Made by a program: the position numbers and the translations under genes. A stretch of 64,000 nt of DNA from assembly GCF_024300825.1 (NCBI RefSeq), contig NZ_CP101324.1, positions 43,366-107,365 of the forward strand, in the 5' to 3' direction. Shown here one piece after another: positions 1 through 8,270 of this stretch. This DNA comes from Natronomonas gomsonensis. Lineage in GTDB: Archaea > Halobacteriota > Halobacteria > Halobacteriales > Haloarculaceae. Each line of letters starts with the position of its first letter. The stretch's first letter is position 1. The notes beneath the pieces are model-generated. The model worked only from the letters and a program-made list of their open reading frames with translations. It was not told the origin of the DNA and made no database searches.

Positions 1-1
1 T

Positions 2-1462
2 CTCCAGCTTCGAGAGGGCTGCCGTGAGGAGAACGGCTGGGTGGCCGTTGAAGCAGTTGACGACGAACTCAGACGGCTCTTTGACGACACCGACGCCGAA
101 CCGCCATCGTATGATGCACTCGCAGATATTCGAGAACGATCACGATACCTCGATACGACCGTCGATATCGACGCCGACGAGCTCCGCATCCGGCTCACTG
201 ACGCCGGAGAAGAGGTCGCGACACCCGATACTGGTGGCGTGCAGGCCGCTGGTGGAAGTGCCCACGACGCAGCACTCCTTCAGATCGAAGAAGAACTCAC
301 TGCACTCGGTTTCACCGTCTCGATCCTCGCACAGGATGGCAGCGAGAAACCTGACGCGAGGGCGAGCCACCCCGACGTTTCCGACCGATTCGCCATCGAA
401 GTCGAAACGACGACACCCGAGAATCCCGCGAAAGTGCTCACGAATCTCCGGAAGGCCCAAGCAGCAGGTGATATCCCGCTGTTTGTCGTTCGACCAGGAA
501 ACGACGAAACTGAGTGGGCCGAGCGTGTTGACGGCATTCTCACGCCACCCGTCCGTACCCTCCAGAATGGTGAGACACGGTTCTACACGACTGACTCGAA
601 TCTCACGTTCAGCGGTGGAGCGACCGAAGAAGGTGGAGTGACGGCCGTGCGACCGGCGACCGACGACGAGAACGGGACCCAGAACATCTGGCAGCGTGAT
701 GGCGCCGAGATCGTCCTTCGTGATGCCAGCGGGACGGAACATATCCGCCTCGAGTCGCTTGAAAAACTCTCGAAAGATCGTGTTCCGGCCATCTACAGCT
801 ACGACCACGCTGCCGACGAGTACGTCGTTTATGAGCACGGTGAGCAACACATCTACGAGACGAAATCGGCGTTCGAGGACGACTGGATTCGGATCAAAAA
901 GCCGTTCGTTCCGGAAGACGAGTTCTCCACCCCAGAGTACAGCTGCGACAGCTACGTAATCGTGATTCTTGCCGATGAGAAGTCATCAGTCGTCTACACG
1001 GACGGGACAACGAAACCTCTCACAACCCTATTTGATCACTCAACCGCCCACAATGAATCAGAGGGGGACTCCAAAAACGACGACGAAAATAGTGACCGGG
1101 CGGAGACTGACTATCGGGCCGAATCTGCTCCGGGAGAGGATATGCCGAGGGAAGATTCCTCAGAGCAAATCTCCCAAACTAACGGGAGTGAACTCGATCA
1201 CGACGCGGACGATTTCGAGTCATTCGTTGACGTGTACGTTACCGAAGAAGAGGACGCGGAACTCCCGAAGGATGATCTCTATAATGCGTATCGGATATGG
1301 GCAATCAGACACGACAAAGAAGTTCAATCGAAAGCGTGGTTCTCCCGTTCTCTCGGGGAGTTCGTAACGTATGATACGAGTCGGATTCGTCAAAATGGAA
1401 CCCGCGTGAACTGCTATACAGGTATTTCGCTCACGGCAGCAGGGCAACAGTTGATTGAATGA
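2..1462 (+). CDS. C-terminal part of a large protein, possibly a conjugation-type ATPase (partial at window start)
   Basis: The frame is open from the first bases of the window, so the true start lies upstream; a GTG at 41 is internal and not a convincing start. About 487 residues are visible. Near residues 95-165 there is a compact domain with PDA and FAIEVE strings followed by a lysine-rich helix, which resembles a PDDEXK-like nuclease core. The rest is acidic and Ser/Asp-rich (residues 340-410), ending in a short globular tail. From memory, haloarchaeal plasmid HerA/VirB4-like ATPases can carry tails of this kind, but no Walker motif is visible here, so the family is an inference. It lies upstream of a primase gene on the same strand. 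Confidence 0.5.
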   Translation, partial: LQLREGCREENGWVAVEAVDDELRRLFDDTDAEPPSYDALADIRERSRYLDTTVDIDADELRIRLTDAGEEVATPDTGGVQAAGGSAHDAALLQIEEELTALGFTVSILAQDGSEKPDARASHPDVSDRFAIEVETTTPENPAKVLTNLRKAQAAGDIPLFVVRPGNDETEWAERVDGILTPPVRTLQNGETRFYTTDSNLTFSGGATEEGGVTAVRPATDDENGTQNIWQRDGAEIVLRDASGTEHIRLESLEKLSKDRVPAIYSYDHAADEYVVYEHGEQHIYETKSAFEDDWIRIKKPFVPEDEFSTPEYSCDSYVIVILADEKSSVVYTDGTTKPLTTLFDHSTAHNESEGDSKNDDENSDRAETDYRAESAPGEDMPREDSSEQISQTNGSELDHDADDFESFVDVYVTEEEDAELPKDDLYNAYRIWAIRHDKEVQSKAWFSRSLGEFVTYDTSRIRQNGTRVNCYTGISLTAAGQQLIE

Positions 1463-1472
1463 AGAGAAATCT

Positions 1473-1913
1473 ATGAGGTACTTGAATTCGAGACGGGTCA
1501 TCAAAAAACCGCCCGAAGGCGTTGCCGGTCAGGGGAAACGACCACTAACAGCACGAGAGGGTAAGAATCAAGAGTTAATGCTCGGTTATGGACCGAGAAA
1601 AACGCAAGACGGAACCGCCGGTCAGGGCATCTGGGAGGGGCAACAGTATCTAACATCAAGTGAACATACGAAATCGCAGGACGGCGCTGCTGGTCAGGGG
1701 AAATTAAGAAAGGGTACTCCCGCCCGTATCAGCGGTCAGGGGAAAAACCACCAGACGGCGAAGCTGGTCAGGGGTATCACCGAGCGAAAACCAACTAGGA
1801 TAGAACGGGGGGTCCCCGTTGGGACCAAGGGATTGGATCGAGGAGTAGAACTGAGTGAGTTCTGTGCTGGCTCAGAATTAGTGAAAGCCATGCAAGGTAC
1901 TGTGAGAACATGA
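1473..1913 (+). CDS. Uncertain repeat-containing basic ORF
   Basis: This open frame of about 146 codons carries a repeated AGQGK-type peptide encoded by the GGTCAGGGG repeats. It is basic and Gly/Arg-rich, unlike the acidic proteins around it, which argues against a normal haloarchaeal gene. Its stop overlaps the primase ATG as ATGA, a spacing usual for coupled genes. The fifth repeat copy falls in a different reading phase, so the repeat may be kept for its nucleotide sequence rather than its peptide. I do not recognise any family. Confidence 0.28.
   Translation: MRYLNSRRVIKKPPEGVAGQGKRPLTAREGKNQELMLGYGPRKTQDGTAGQGIWEGQQYLTSSEHTKSQDGAAGQGKLRKGTPARISGQGKNHQTAKLVRGITERKPTRIERGVPVGTKGLDRGVELSEFCAGSELVKAMQGTVRT
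1524..1776 (+). repeat. Five imperfect direct repeats with core GGTCAGGGG
   Basis: Core copies start at about 1527, 1620, 1692, 1734 and 1765, usually preceded by a GACGGCGnTGC-like stretch and followed by AAA. Spacing shortens along the array (93, 72, 42 and 31 bp). Neither the spacing nor the partial conservation fits a CRISPR. Iterons, a transfer origin or a structured RNA are possible. Confidence 0.6.
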
Positions 1914-3163
1914 GTAAGAATATCATCGACGAACCGGAGGCGATCCCGGAGACGCTACGCGAACGGGACCAATGGGTGTGCTGGCGCGAAGAGGAGCGAG
2001 ACGGCAAGCCGACGAAGATTCCGGTAACGCCGGGGGCTGGGGGGTTTGCGTCATCAACAGAGCCGGAGACCTGGGCGAATTTTGAGGCAGCACTCGAGTA
2101 CACCGAGACGGCACACGCCGATGGTGTCGGGTTCGTGTTTACCGACGACGATCCCATCGTCGGCGTCGATCTGGACGACTGCCGCGATCCTGAAACCGGC
2201 GACGTCGACGACGCGGCACTAGACATCATCGAGCGCCTCGACTCCTATACGGAGGTGTCACCGTCCGGCACCGGCTATCACGTCCTCATCAGGGGCGAAC
2301 TTCCCGACGGGCGGAACCGTCGCGGGAGCATCGAACTGTACGACACGGCACGCTTTTTCACCGTCACTGGCGATCACGTCGAGCGGACACCAACGTGCGT
2401 TGCACGTCGACAGGACGCGCTCAGAGCGATTCACCGTGAGTACGTTCAGGAGACAGAGCGTGACACGGCAGCAGAGTCCGAACAGCGTGGTAGCACTGAC
2501 GACGAGTCACCGACGCCCGGTGGAGCCGCCGTTGACGTCGACCTCGAAGACGAGGACCTCCTCGAGAAAGCGCGGAATGCATCGAACGGCGAGAAGTTCG
2601 AGCGGCTCTGGAACGGGAACACAGCCGGCTACGACAGCCAGTCCGAGGCCGACATGGCGCTGTGCTGTCTGCTGGCGTTCTGGACCGGTGGTGACCGGAC
2701 CCAAATGGAGCAGCTGTTCCGCCAGTCAGGATTGCTTCGGGAGAAGTGGGACGAGGTCCACTACGCTGATGGGTCGACGTATGGGGAGAAGACCATCGAG
2801 CGAGCAATTGCGACTACTTCGGAGTTCTACGACCCGGACGCCGGCGACGATACCGCAGATGATATCTCCGCCACATCGTCGCCAGACGTCGGCGCTGCTG
2901 ACTCGGAGCGGAGTCGCGCATATCTCGCCGAGAAGAACCAGATCTTGAGCGACCGCGTCGACGAACTCGAGGCGACACTCACGGAGAAAACCGAGCGCAT
3001 CGACGCTCTCGAAGCGGAGGTCAAGCGACTCACTGACGAACTTGCCACCCGTGGCCAGGAGGAGGAGTGCCAGGGCGAGCACGCCGCTACTACGAGTGAG
3101 AACAGTAGTGAGTCAGAGTCATCCTCACTGTTGGGTCGGTTATTCGGCGGTCGGTCCAAGTAG
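1910..3163 (+). CDS. PrimPol-type primase/polymerase (phage NrS-1 polymerase-like)
   Basis: A 417-residue replication protein. The N-terminal half has the PrimPol catalytic pattern: a GVDLDDC acidic motif near residue 85, then an SGTGYHV motif near 118 and a downstream basic segment, as in the phage NrS-1 primase-polymerase family. A helical domain follows at about 215-305 (FERLWNG, QSEADMALC and a W-rich stretch), typical of the helix-bundle domain of these proteins. The C-terminus holds a predicted coiled coil (about 345-385) and a low-complexity Ser/Glu tail. No helicase domain is attached, so it would need a partner. It probably serves plasmid replication or conjugative-strand priming. 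Confidence 0.75.
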   Translation: MSKNIIDEPEAIPETLRERDQWVCWREEERDGKPTKIPVTPGAGGFASSTEPETWANFEAALEYTETAHADGVGFVFTDDDPIVGVDLDDCRDPETGDVDDAALDIIERLDSYTEVSPSGTGYHVLIRGELPDGRNRRGSIELYDTARFFTVTGDHVERTPTCVARRQDALRAIHREYVQETERDTAAESEQRGSTDDESPTPGGAAVDVDLEDEDLLEKARNASNGEKFERLWNGNTAGYDSQSEADMALCCLLAFWTGGDRTQMEQLFRQSGLLREKWDEVHYADGSTYGEKTIERAIATTSEFYDPDAGDDTADDISATSSPDVGAADSERSRAYLAEKNQILSDRVDELEATLTEKTERIDALEAEVKRLTDELATRGQEEECQGEHAATTSENSSESESSSLLGRLFGGRSK

Positions 3164-3190
3164 CGTTGCGACCGCAGCGGCACGTCTGTC

Positions 3191-3214
3191 ACCCCCGCCA
3201 GGGGGCGGCGGGGT
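3191..3214 (+). promoter_or_regulatory. Leader hairpin, C-tract with two G-tracts
   Basis: Family member upstream of the ATG at 3238. The ACCCCC tract can pair with the first GGGGG or with the distal GGGGT. Confidence 0.5.
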
Positions 3215-3237
3215 ACATCACGTGCCCCCGATAGACG

Positions 3238-3678
3238 ATGGCTTCGGAACGTACGACCCAAACGCAGACGGTACAGCAAGCAGCAACCAACTCCGACGGG
3301 GAGGCTCCGTGGGCAGACCTCGAGGTGGCGATCCCGAACGACCGCGATCACGCGTCGCTCGTCGCGCTCGTGGAGTGTGCCCTAATCGAGCTGACGCACG
3401 AGCACGTGGGGGCAGTTGTCGTCACTCACCAGGTCCGGGGGACAAACCGCACGCAGTACGTCGCCGTCGACGACGTCAGCGAGCAGTTCCAAAAGCGGCA
3501 CTTCGACGCCCGGCTGGGCTGGCACGAGACAACCGTTCCTCGGGAGATCGTTCGCGACGAACTCGTCACCCAGCTCACCCGGTCGGCAGCCTCACAAGCG
3601 GAACGCACACGAGAAGCAGCAGCCAGCGAGCCGGACACGTTCACCGTGAAGCCGGTTCAGGAACTCCGGACTCCATAG
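3238..3678 (+). CDS. Hypothetical haloarchaeal protein
   Basis: A 146-residue protein of unknown function. A disordered Gln/Thr-rich N-terminus (1-25) is followed by a compact alpha/beta core (28-115) with a hydrophobic strand ending in VGAVVVTHQV, and an Ala/Arg/Glu helical tail. No Cys pairs, catalytic signature or membrane segment is visible. The ATG follows a hairpin leader of the family found upstream of many genes here, and a 42-bp inverted repeat begins 10 bp after the stop. Codon use matches the neighbours. Confidence 0.65.
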   Translation: MASERTTQTQTVQQAATNSDGEAPWADLEVAIPNDRDHASLVALVECALIELTHEHVGAVVVTHQVRGTNRTQYVAVDDVSEQFQKRHFDARLGWHETTVPREIVRDELVTQLTRSAASQAERTREAAASEPDTFTVKPVQELRTP

Positions 3679-3687
3679 GCCACACTC

Positions 3688-3729
3688 TTAACCAACACTC
3701 GGGACCAGTTCTGTCGAAGTGTTGGTTAA
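3688..3729. repeat. TTAACCAAC/GTTGGTTAA inverted repeat, copy 1
   Basis: Arms of 12 bp (TTAACCAACACT and its complement) with a non-conserved centre. The gap between the 9-bp cores is 24 bp. It lies between the genes at 3238 and 3899. Confidence 0.85.
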
Positions 3730-3840
3730 TGACGTTGCCAGAATTTATGCCCTCAACCCACGCCCACCGCCCTATCCCTCCGCGACGTTGCCGTTTTCGA
3801 GTACCGCGACCCAGGGTCGGACTGACGCCCTCCGACTGGG

Positions 3841-3872
3841 CTGTTTATCGGCGCCGGGAGGCGTGCAGCGCG
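3841..3872 (+). promoter_or_regulatory. Leader hairpin, variant with GCGCC arms
   Basis: A T-rich start (CTGTTTATCG), then GGCGCC, GGGA, GGCG, TGC and GCGC, upstream of the ATG at 3899. Confidence 0.45.
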
Positions 3873-3898
3873 CGAGAGCGTGCGCGGCGTGATTCACC

Positions 3899-4189
3899 AT
3901 GGTTGGTCCCGATCCTCACGACGACACGAGTGCCGACCACGAACAGCTCGAAACCGAACTCCTCGCACAGGACCGTGACGCCGCGAGCGTCGCGACCGCG
4001 GACGTCGACGACGCAACGGCCCGCAGCCTAGTCGACGACCTCATCGACGCGGACGTCGTCACACCCGTTCCCGAGGATCGCGTTCTCGTTCACGAGCCGA
4101 GTGTTACTACCTTCGACTCGACGACGCAATTGGCCGTCTTCCACCGTGGCTGGACGGCCGGCCGCGACGCCGACGCGGAGGCGGAGTAA
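3899..4189 (+). CDS. Small acidic helical protein, winged-helix-like
   Basis: A 96-residue, very acidic protein. The middle reads as an Asp-rich helix, a turn, a helix (ARSLVDDLIDADVVTP) and a strand pair, which suggests a small winged-helix-like or adaptor fold. No catalytic motif is seen. Its TAA overlaps the next ATG (TAATG), so it is translationally coupled to the zinc-ribbon gene. A leader hairpin and an inverted repeat lie upstream. Confidence 0.65.
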   Translation: MVGPDPHDDTSADHEQLETELLAQDRDAASVATADVDDATARSLVDDLIDADVVTPVPEDRVLVHEPSVTTFDSTTQLAVFHRGWTAGRDADAEAE

Positions 4190-4512
4190 TGCAGCAGACG
4201 CTTACAGGGTGTGCGTTCTGCGACGCTCCGCCCAGCACCGAGACTGGCGAGGCCCACACATGGGGGGAAGATGAGCGGGTCACCCACCCCATCTGCGTCG
4301 ACTGCGCGATCCAGATGGAGCCGGACCCCAACGAGCGCGATCGCTACGCCTGCGATGGCTGTGGGCTCGTCGTCGACGCCCTCGCGGCGCTCACGCGCTT
4401 CCGTGTGGAACTCGGCCATCTCGAGGGGCCGCTGCAGCTGTGTGCGCGATGTAGTCCTGGCGGGCCCGCGACGTACTGGACGCACGACCTCGATGAGCAT
4501 CTCGTTGAGTGA
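4189..4512 (+). CDS. Small protein with three CxxC knuckles
   Basis: A 107-residue protein with three Cys pairs spaced like zinc knuckles: CAFC near residue 8, CVDC near 37 and CDGC near 55, with a fourth CARC near 86. This pattern suggests two structural zinc sites. It probably mediates protein or nucleic-acid contacts; no enzyme motif is visible. It is the second gene of a two-gene unit with 3899. After the stop a tiny in-frame stretch (4541-4588) looks like debris. Haloarchaeal plasmids commonly carry such DUF-type zinc proteins, but I do not assign a name. Confidence 0.7.
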   Translation: MQQTLTGCAFCDAPPSTETGEAHTWGEDERVTHPICVDCAIQMEPDPNERDRYACDGCGLVVDALAALTRFRVELGHLEGPLQLCARCSPGGPATYWTHDLDEHLVE

Positions 4513-4677
4513 GACATATTGCCGACGCTTACACCGTTTCCATGGAGGACCTCGTTGACGAAGTCGACGTCGCGCTTGACCGCGACTAATGGGGAGTCTC
4601 CCTATCCATGGATAGGGAAAGTATCCAATAAGCCGCACCGCTTGGCATTACGCCATAGATTCCGGTATCCCTCGCCG

Positions 4678-5490
4678 TCAGATCGTCGTCGAAAGACGCT
4701 CGATGCGATCAGCGGTTTCCTTGACTGCGTCTTTCTCCTCGAGACGACTCACGATATCCTGTAATTCAACCGTGGTGTAATCGAGTTCCTGCTGGAGGGC
4801 AGGCATAGATTTCGGTTCGTCGAGGGCGTGAAGCACTTCGAGTTCCTCGTATACGCGCTCTGTAATCTCCGCGACCGGCTCATGCAGGGGTGTCCTCACG
4901 TTGTGTTGCTCGGTGAGATCGGCCAACGCCTCGTTCACGTATGTTACGAATAGCTCTTGATCCAAGAGGTCGATCTGCGCGGCGAGTTCTGCTTCGACGA
5001 CGTCGAAATCGAGGTCAGTCTGCAGCAGCGAAAACATATCTTCGATATCGTCCACCCGTCCGGCGACCGCCTTGAATAGGAAGATGTCCTCTGGGCTCAC
5101 GAGTTCGACCACCAAGTTGCTGGGGTTGAGGTACCGCTCGCTACGCTTCCGAATCCCGTCAGAAAGAACCAGTTTATCGATTACCTGCTGGTGAAAGATG
5201 TCGATTCGACACCCATCATCGTTCTCGAGGATTCGCTGAGCACCGAGCGCTTCGTATTCTTCGTCCGGTTCCCGAACGATATCGTAACCAAGTTCGAGCA
5301 GTACTGCTTGGAGCTGCCCGAGGTCATCACCGGATGCGACGATGAGATCGATATCCTTGGTAGTGGTCTTGAGATCCTGGAACGCCATTGCCCCACCGCC
5401 GATCAAGAAGACAGTGAGTGGGTCGTCTAGCTGCTCGCCGATGCGCTCGAGTTCCGACCGAATGTACGAACTGTCGAATCGCGCCCTCAT
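4678..5490 (-). CDS. Nucleotidyltransferase-fold protein (DUF6036-like), putative toxin partner
   Basis: A 270-residue protein from the ATG at 5490; longer upstream starts would run into the preceding gene. The N-terminal 160 residues show the minimal nucleotidyltransferase core: FLIGGGAMAF followed by TTTKDIDLIVA, which supplies the GG and the paired acidic residues. The C-terminal 100 residues are helical with a winged-helix-like end. It overlaps the upstream HTH gene by ATGA, so the two are co-translated. HTH-plus-nucleotidyltransferase pairs resemble AbiE-type or other nucleotidyltransferase toxin-antitoxin modules; that role is inferred from the arrangement. Confidence 0.7.
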   Translation of the reverse strand: MRARFDSSYIRSELERIGEQLDDPLTVFLIGGGAMAFQDLKTTTKDIDLIVASGDDLGQLQAVLLELGYDIVREPDEEYEALGAQRILENDDGCRIDIFHQQVIDKLVLSDGIRKRSERYLNPSNLVVELVSPEDIFLFKAVAGRVDDIEDMFSLLQTDLDFDVVEAELAAQIDLLDQELFVTYVNEALADLTEQHNVRTPLHEPVAEITERVYEELEVLHALDEPKSMPALQQELDYTTVELQDIVSRLEEKDAVKETADRIERLSTTI

Positions 5491-6410
5491 GCTGACACCC
5501 CGTAGTCCGCAGCCAATTCTTGGAACTCTTCCCACTCGGGAAGTCGAGATGCCCGCTCCTCGCCACTCGTGTCGAGATACGTGAGCAAGTCCTCGACGAG
5601 ATCGTCGACGCCGTACTTTGTGGCCTGGTCACGCAGTTCGTCACGGTCGACGTCAACGTGGCTGAGCAGGAGCAGACAGTATGACTGGGTACGTGCGCCC
5701 GAATCGATTACGAGCATATGACAGCACAGCATCGCCGGCGAGAGATCATTCATCGTCTCTGAATGGAAATAGTACCGACGGTCGCGGGCCAGAAGGGGCA
5801 GGTCGTAGGTCTGGAAACGCTCTGGCCCCGTCGAAAGGAAGTCCTCGGCGGTAATCTCATCTGCGGTCTGGACGAGGAACTCGTCGAGTGACTCCCAGAG
5901 AATCGTGTAGGTGTCGGTGTGTTGTTCGACGGTCTGGCGATGGTCGTGGTGAACGAGTTCCCGAGCAAGCGTACTCAGTTGTTCGAATCCCTCGTTCAGC
6001 ACATATGCATCCTCGTCAGTTTCGTAGATGATCCCTCGATGCTGAAGTGGATCGAGGGCGCGATGGACGGTACTCCTGTGAATGTTGGCCCGGCGTGCGA
6101 GCTCCATTACGACCCGCGGTGTTTCAAGATAGTAGAGAACGCGGAGCGTCGCACCCGACAACAGTTCAGGCCAGTCGATGTGCGAATACTCTTGGGTGAT
6201 GTCTGCGAGGAGTTCGAGTGCTTTCGCGTCCGATGGCCGGATCTGCTTTGTTTTCCCTTGTCGACGCGTCTCGACGAGTCCGGTCGCTTCGAGACGATCG
6301 ACAAGTTCAGACGTGTAGCTGAGACTGCGGTCCAGCTGGGTCGCAAATTCGGAGACTGTCTGCTCACCGTGAAGGACGGTGAGCGCGCGAACCTCGCCTT
6401 CGGTAAGCAT
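5487..6410 (-). CDS. Double winged-helix regulator paired with a nucleotidyltransferase
   Basis: A 307-residue protein. Residues 1-70 form a MarR-like winged helix (SEFATQLDRSLSYTSELVDRL) and residues 80-150 a second HTH (MELARRANIHRSTVHRALDPL). The C-terminal half is a sensor or partner-binding region without known motifs. A palindromic TATA element (TATTTAAATA) is centred 26 bp upstream of the ATG, so the transcript is probably leaderless. It overlaps 4678-5490 by 4 bp. A likely role is repressor or antitoxin of the pair. The paralogous arrangement recurs at 18105-19468. Confidence 0.7.
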   Translation of the reverse strand: MLTEGEVRALTVLHGEQTVSEFATQLDRSLSYTSELVDRLEATGLVETRRQGKTKQIRPSDAKALELLADITQEYSHIDWPELLSGATLRVLYYLETPRVVMELARRANIHRSTVHRALDPLQHRGIIYETDEDAYVLNEGFEQLSTLARELVHHDHRQTVEQHTDTYTILWESLDEFLVQTADEITAEDFLSTGPERFQTYDLPLLARDRRYYFHSETMNDLSPAMLCCHMLVIDSGARTQSYCLLLLSHVDVDRDELRDQATKYGVDDLVEDLLTYLDTSGEERASRLPEWEEFQELAADYGVSA

Positions 6411-6430
6411 CTGTTGCGTAGATACGAACC

Positions 6431-6440
6431 GATATTTAAA
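6431..6440 (-). promoter_or_regulatory. Palindromic TATA box for the HTH gene
   Basis: TATTTAAATA-like element 26 bp upstream of the ATG at 6410, the spacing expected for a leaderless archaeal transcript. Confidence 0.55.
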
Positions 6441-7149
6441 TAACTTCGCTATCTCGCAACGAGTATGACTGACTCAGCTGAGGTTGCTGGGTGAGCAACA
6501 CGATGAAGGCCCTCGGCCGTTCACGGGCGGCGCGCCGCCCGTTAGCTCGGGAGAGCCTGCTTTCCCGGTGACCGAGACGGCCTCGCCCTTTCTGAGTCCG
6601 CCAGGGCAGTAGTTGGGTCGCTGAGTGTCGCGGCTGGGTGGACAGGTGTGTCCGTTATGGCCCGCACCGCTCGCCGCGTTCCGCCCTCCGCGTCGCTCGC
6701 GACCGACCATTCCGGGCGTGCGGGCGCTCTCCGCACCGCCCGCGCCCGTTCCGGGCTAAAATGCATGTGCCCTCGGCGCCAGCGGGTATCCCCGTCGGTT
6801 GCGCCCCTTGCGGGCTTTCGCGTTCCAGCGCTTGGTGCCGCCTGCGCTGTCGCGCGCCACACCGCGGCGCGCGTTCTCGGCGACAGTCGCCCTGGACACG
6901 GACCCGCACATCGGGCCGGACACGAGCGGGCATATCCCGCTGGCCGCTCGCTCCGGGCGGGTCGGCGCGCGGTGCTGGTTGAGTGGCCTCCCTATGGCGC
7001 GCTCTCGCTCGCGCCCCAAGGGGCGCTCGCGAAGGCGCGAGCGAGAGCGCGCAGACGAGTCTGTCGGTCGTTGTCGTCGAGGAAATCCGCGATGTTGTAG
7101 CATCGCGGTGTCGGGCGCTGAGCGCCTTCAGGAATCAGGGTAGATTCCA
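6441..7149. other. Gene-free GC-rich region full of hairpins
   Basis: About 700 bp in which every frame gives Arg/Pro/Ala-rich nonsense overlapping on both strands, so I call no gene. It contains a perfect 20-bp GC palindrome at 6523-6542, a long nested hairpin at 6997-7052, an 8-bp stem at 7087-7108 and a GGCGCT/AGCGCC hairpin at about 7112-7125. It may contain a structured RNA, a regulatory region, or degraded sequence. Confidence 0.5.
6997..7052. repeat. Nested inverted repeat with a 19-bp perfect stem
   Basis: The arms at 6997-7015 and 7034-7052 are perfect complements (GCGCGCTCTCGCTCGCGCC on the left). Inside lies a second 7-bp hairpin, GCGCCCC-AA-GGGGCGC (7011-7026), which competes for the end of the left arm. 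Confidence 0.8.
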
Positions 7150-8046
7150 ATGTCTAGTAACAACGTCACCACGGATGTAGTTTCGGTCGATGAACAGGCT
7201 TTCGAGAAACACGATGAAGGCGAGGTCGACGAGGATGGCTTCGAAGTCGTCGACGAGACCCCGGAGTTCCGGGCGACGGTCGACATGGAAGTCCAGGCCA
7301 AAGTCGATTCCAACCACCCAGACGCGCGCGTCGAGGAAGGCCCGGATCACCTGTTCGGGAAGACCCTCGAACAGGAAGAGCGCATCAAGGCACGAGAGGC
7401 CGAGTTGGAACACATCAGTGCCCAGGCAGAACTCAGTCAGCAGGAGGGGCGTGCGAAGCGGACGCGAGACATCGCAGCGAAGCGAAGCGCTGAGCGGCGT
7501 GTGAAGTTCCAGAAGCGGGCAGCGAGCGTGAATCCGATGGCTGACCCGGAGCGAGACGATCCTCGTGCAGAGCTCACGCAGGAGCAGTTGGCGGCGGTGA
7601 ACAAGCAGTCGATGCGGTTGGCGGAAAAACTGGATGGCTGGTCGCGAGCAGCGATTGGCCGGCGGTTGGGTGAAGCCGTCGTCGGTGGGAAAGACCTAAC
7701 GAGTGCAGTCGTCGGGGTGTTCGAGGAGTTGCAGACGGCGCCTGGGACGGTGATCCCCATTGGGAAGCTCGAGGACGTCAATCGCAAAGAGGTGAGCATC
7801 GAGGGTCGAGTCGAAGTACTCTGGGATGCGGACTCGCCGGCCATCGCTCAAGTCGGGCTGATCGCAGACGACAGTGGAAAAACGAAGGTGACGATCTGGG
7901 AGAAATCAGATGCGCCGTGGATTGAAGAGGGCGAGCAGGTGCGTATTCACAAGGTAGCCCGGAACTGGTACGAGGGGCGCGTCTCACTGGCTGTCACTGG
8001 GTGGAGCACCATTATGTTCCCTGAGCGCGGTCGGTGGTGGGAATAG
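7150..8046 (+). CDS. OB-fold single-stranded DNA-binding (RPA-like) protein
   Basis: A 298-residue protein. The N-terminal 60 residues are acidic and disordered, and 75-130 form a charged helix or coiled coil. Residues 150-195 are a helical pair. The C-terminal 90 residues are an OB-fold of the RPA/SSB type: strands at VSIEGRVEVLWD, AQVGLIADDSGKTKVTIW and EGEQVRIHKVARNWYEGRVSLAV. The GKTKVTIW stretch is characteristic of archaeal RPA OB-folds. It probably coats ssDNA in plasmid replication or transfer. It is next to tfb but separated by 220 bp. Confidence 0.72.
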   Translation: MSSNNVTTDVVSVDEQAFEKHDEGEVDEDGFEVVDETPEFRATVDMEVQAKVDSNHPDARVEEGPDHLFGKTLEQEERIKAREAELEHISAQAELSQQEGRAKRTRDIAAKRSAERRVKFQKRAASVNPMADPERDDPRAELTQEQLAAVNKQSMRLAEKLDGWSRAAIGRRLGEAVVGGKDLTSAVVGVFEELQTAPGTVIPIGKLEDVNRKEVSIEGRVEVLWDADSPAIAQVGLIADDSGKTKVTIWEKSDAPWIEEGEQVRIHKVARNWYEGRVSLAVTGWSTIMFPERGRWWE

Positions 8047-8205
8047 CCGGTCGGCGCACCCCTTTTTTGCTGGTGTGTACGCGGTCACCGCCACCTCCCA
8101 CCACCTCCACGGTCCGGGCTGCTCACGGCGCTCACGCGCCGTTTCGCGGCCGGGCTTTCGCCACCGCAGCCCTCCAGTGTCAGCGCTGTTCCGTGTGGTG
8201 TGTAT

Positions 8206-8229
8206 GTGCCCCTGATGGGTGAGGGGCAC
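8206..8229 (+). promoter_or_regulatory. Leader hairpin upstream of tfb
   Basis: GTGCCCC, TGAT, GGG, TGA, GGGGCAC. The C tract can pair with the near GGG or, better, with the distal GGGGCAC. It lies 42 bp before the tfb ATG. Confidence 0.5.
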
Positions 8230-8270
8230 TCCGAGAGACGCGATCCGCGTGAGTCCCCTCGTGAGTATCC

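Noticed and set aside
1524..1776. CRISPR-like array
   Set aside because: Spacing falls from 93 to 31 bp, the conserved core is only about 9 bp and there are no cas genes.
3688..3729. TTAACCAAC inverted repeats as transcription terminators
   Set aside because: The loops are over 18 bases, the gap is nearly constant across copies, no T-run follows, and some copies lie in divergent intervals.
6638..7143. Several overlapping ORFs of 78-150 codons on both strands
   Set aside because: All are Arg/Pro/Ala-rich products of very GC-rich DNA, with no acidic bias, no start signals and mutual overlap. The sequence is explained by hairpins.
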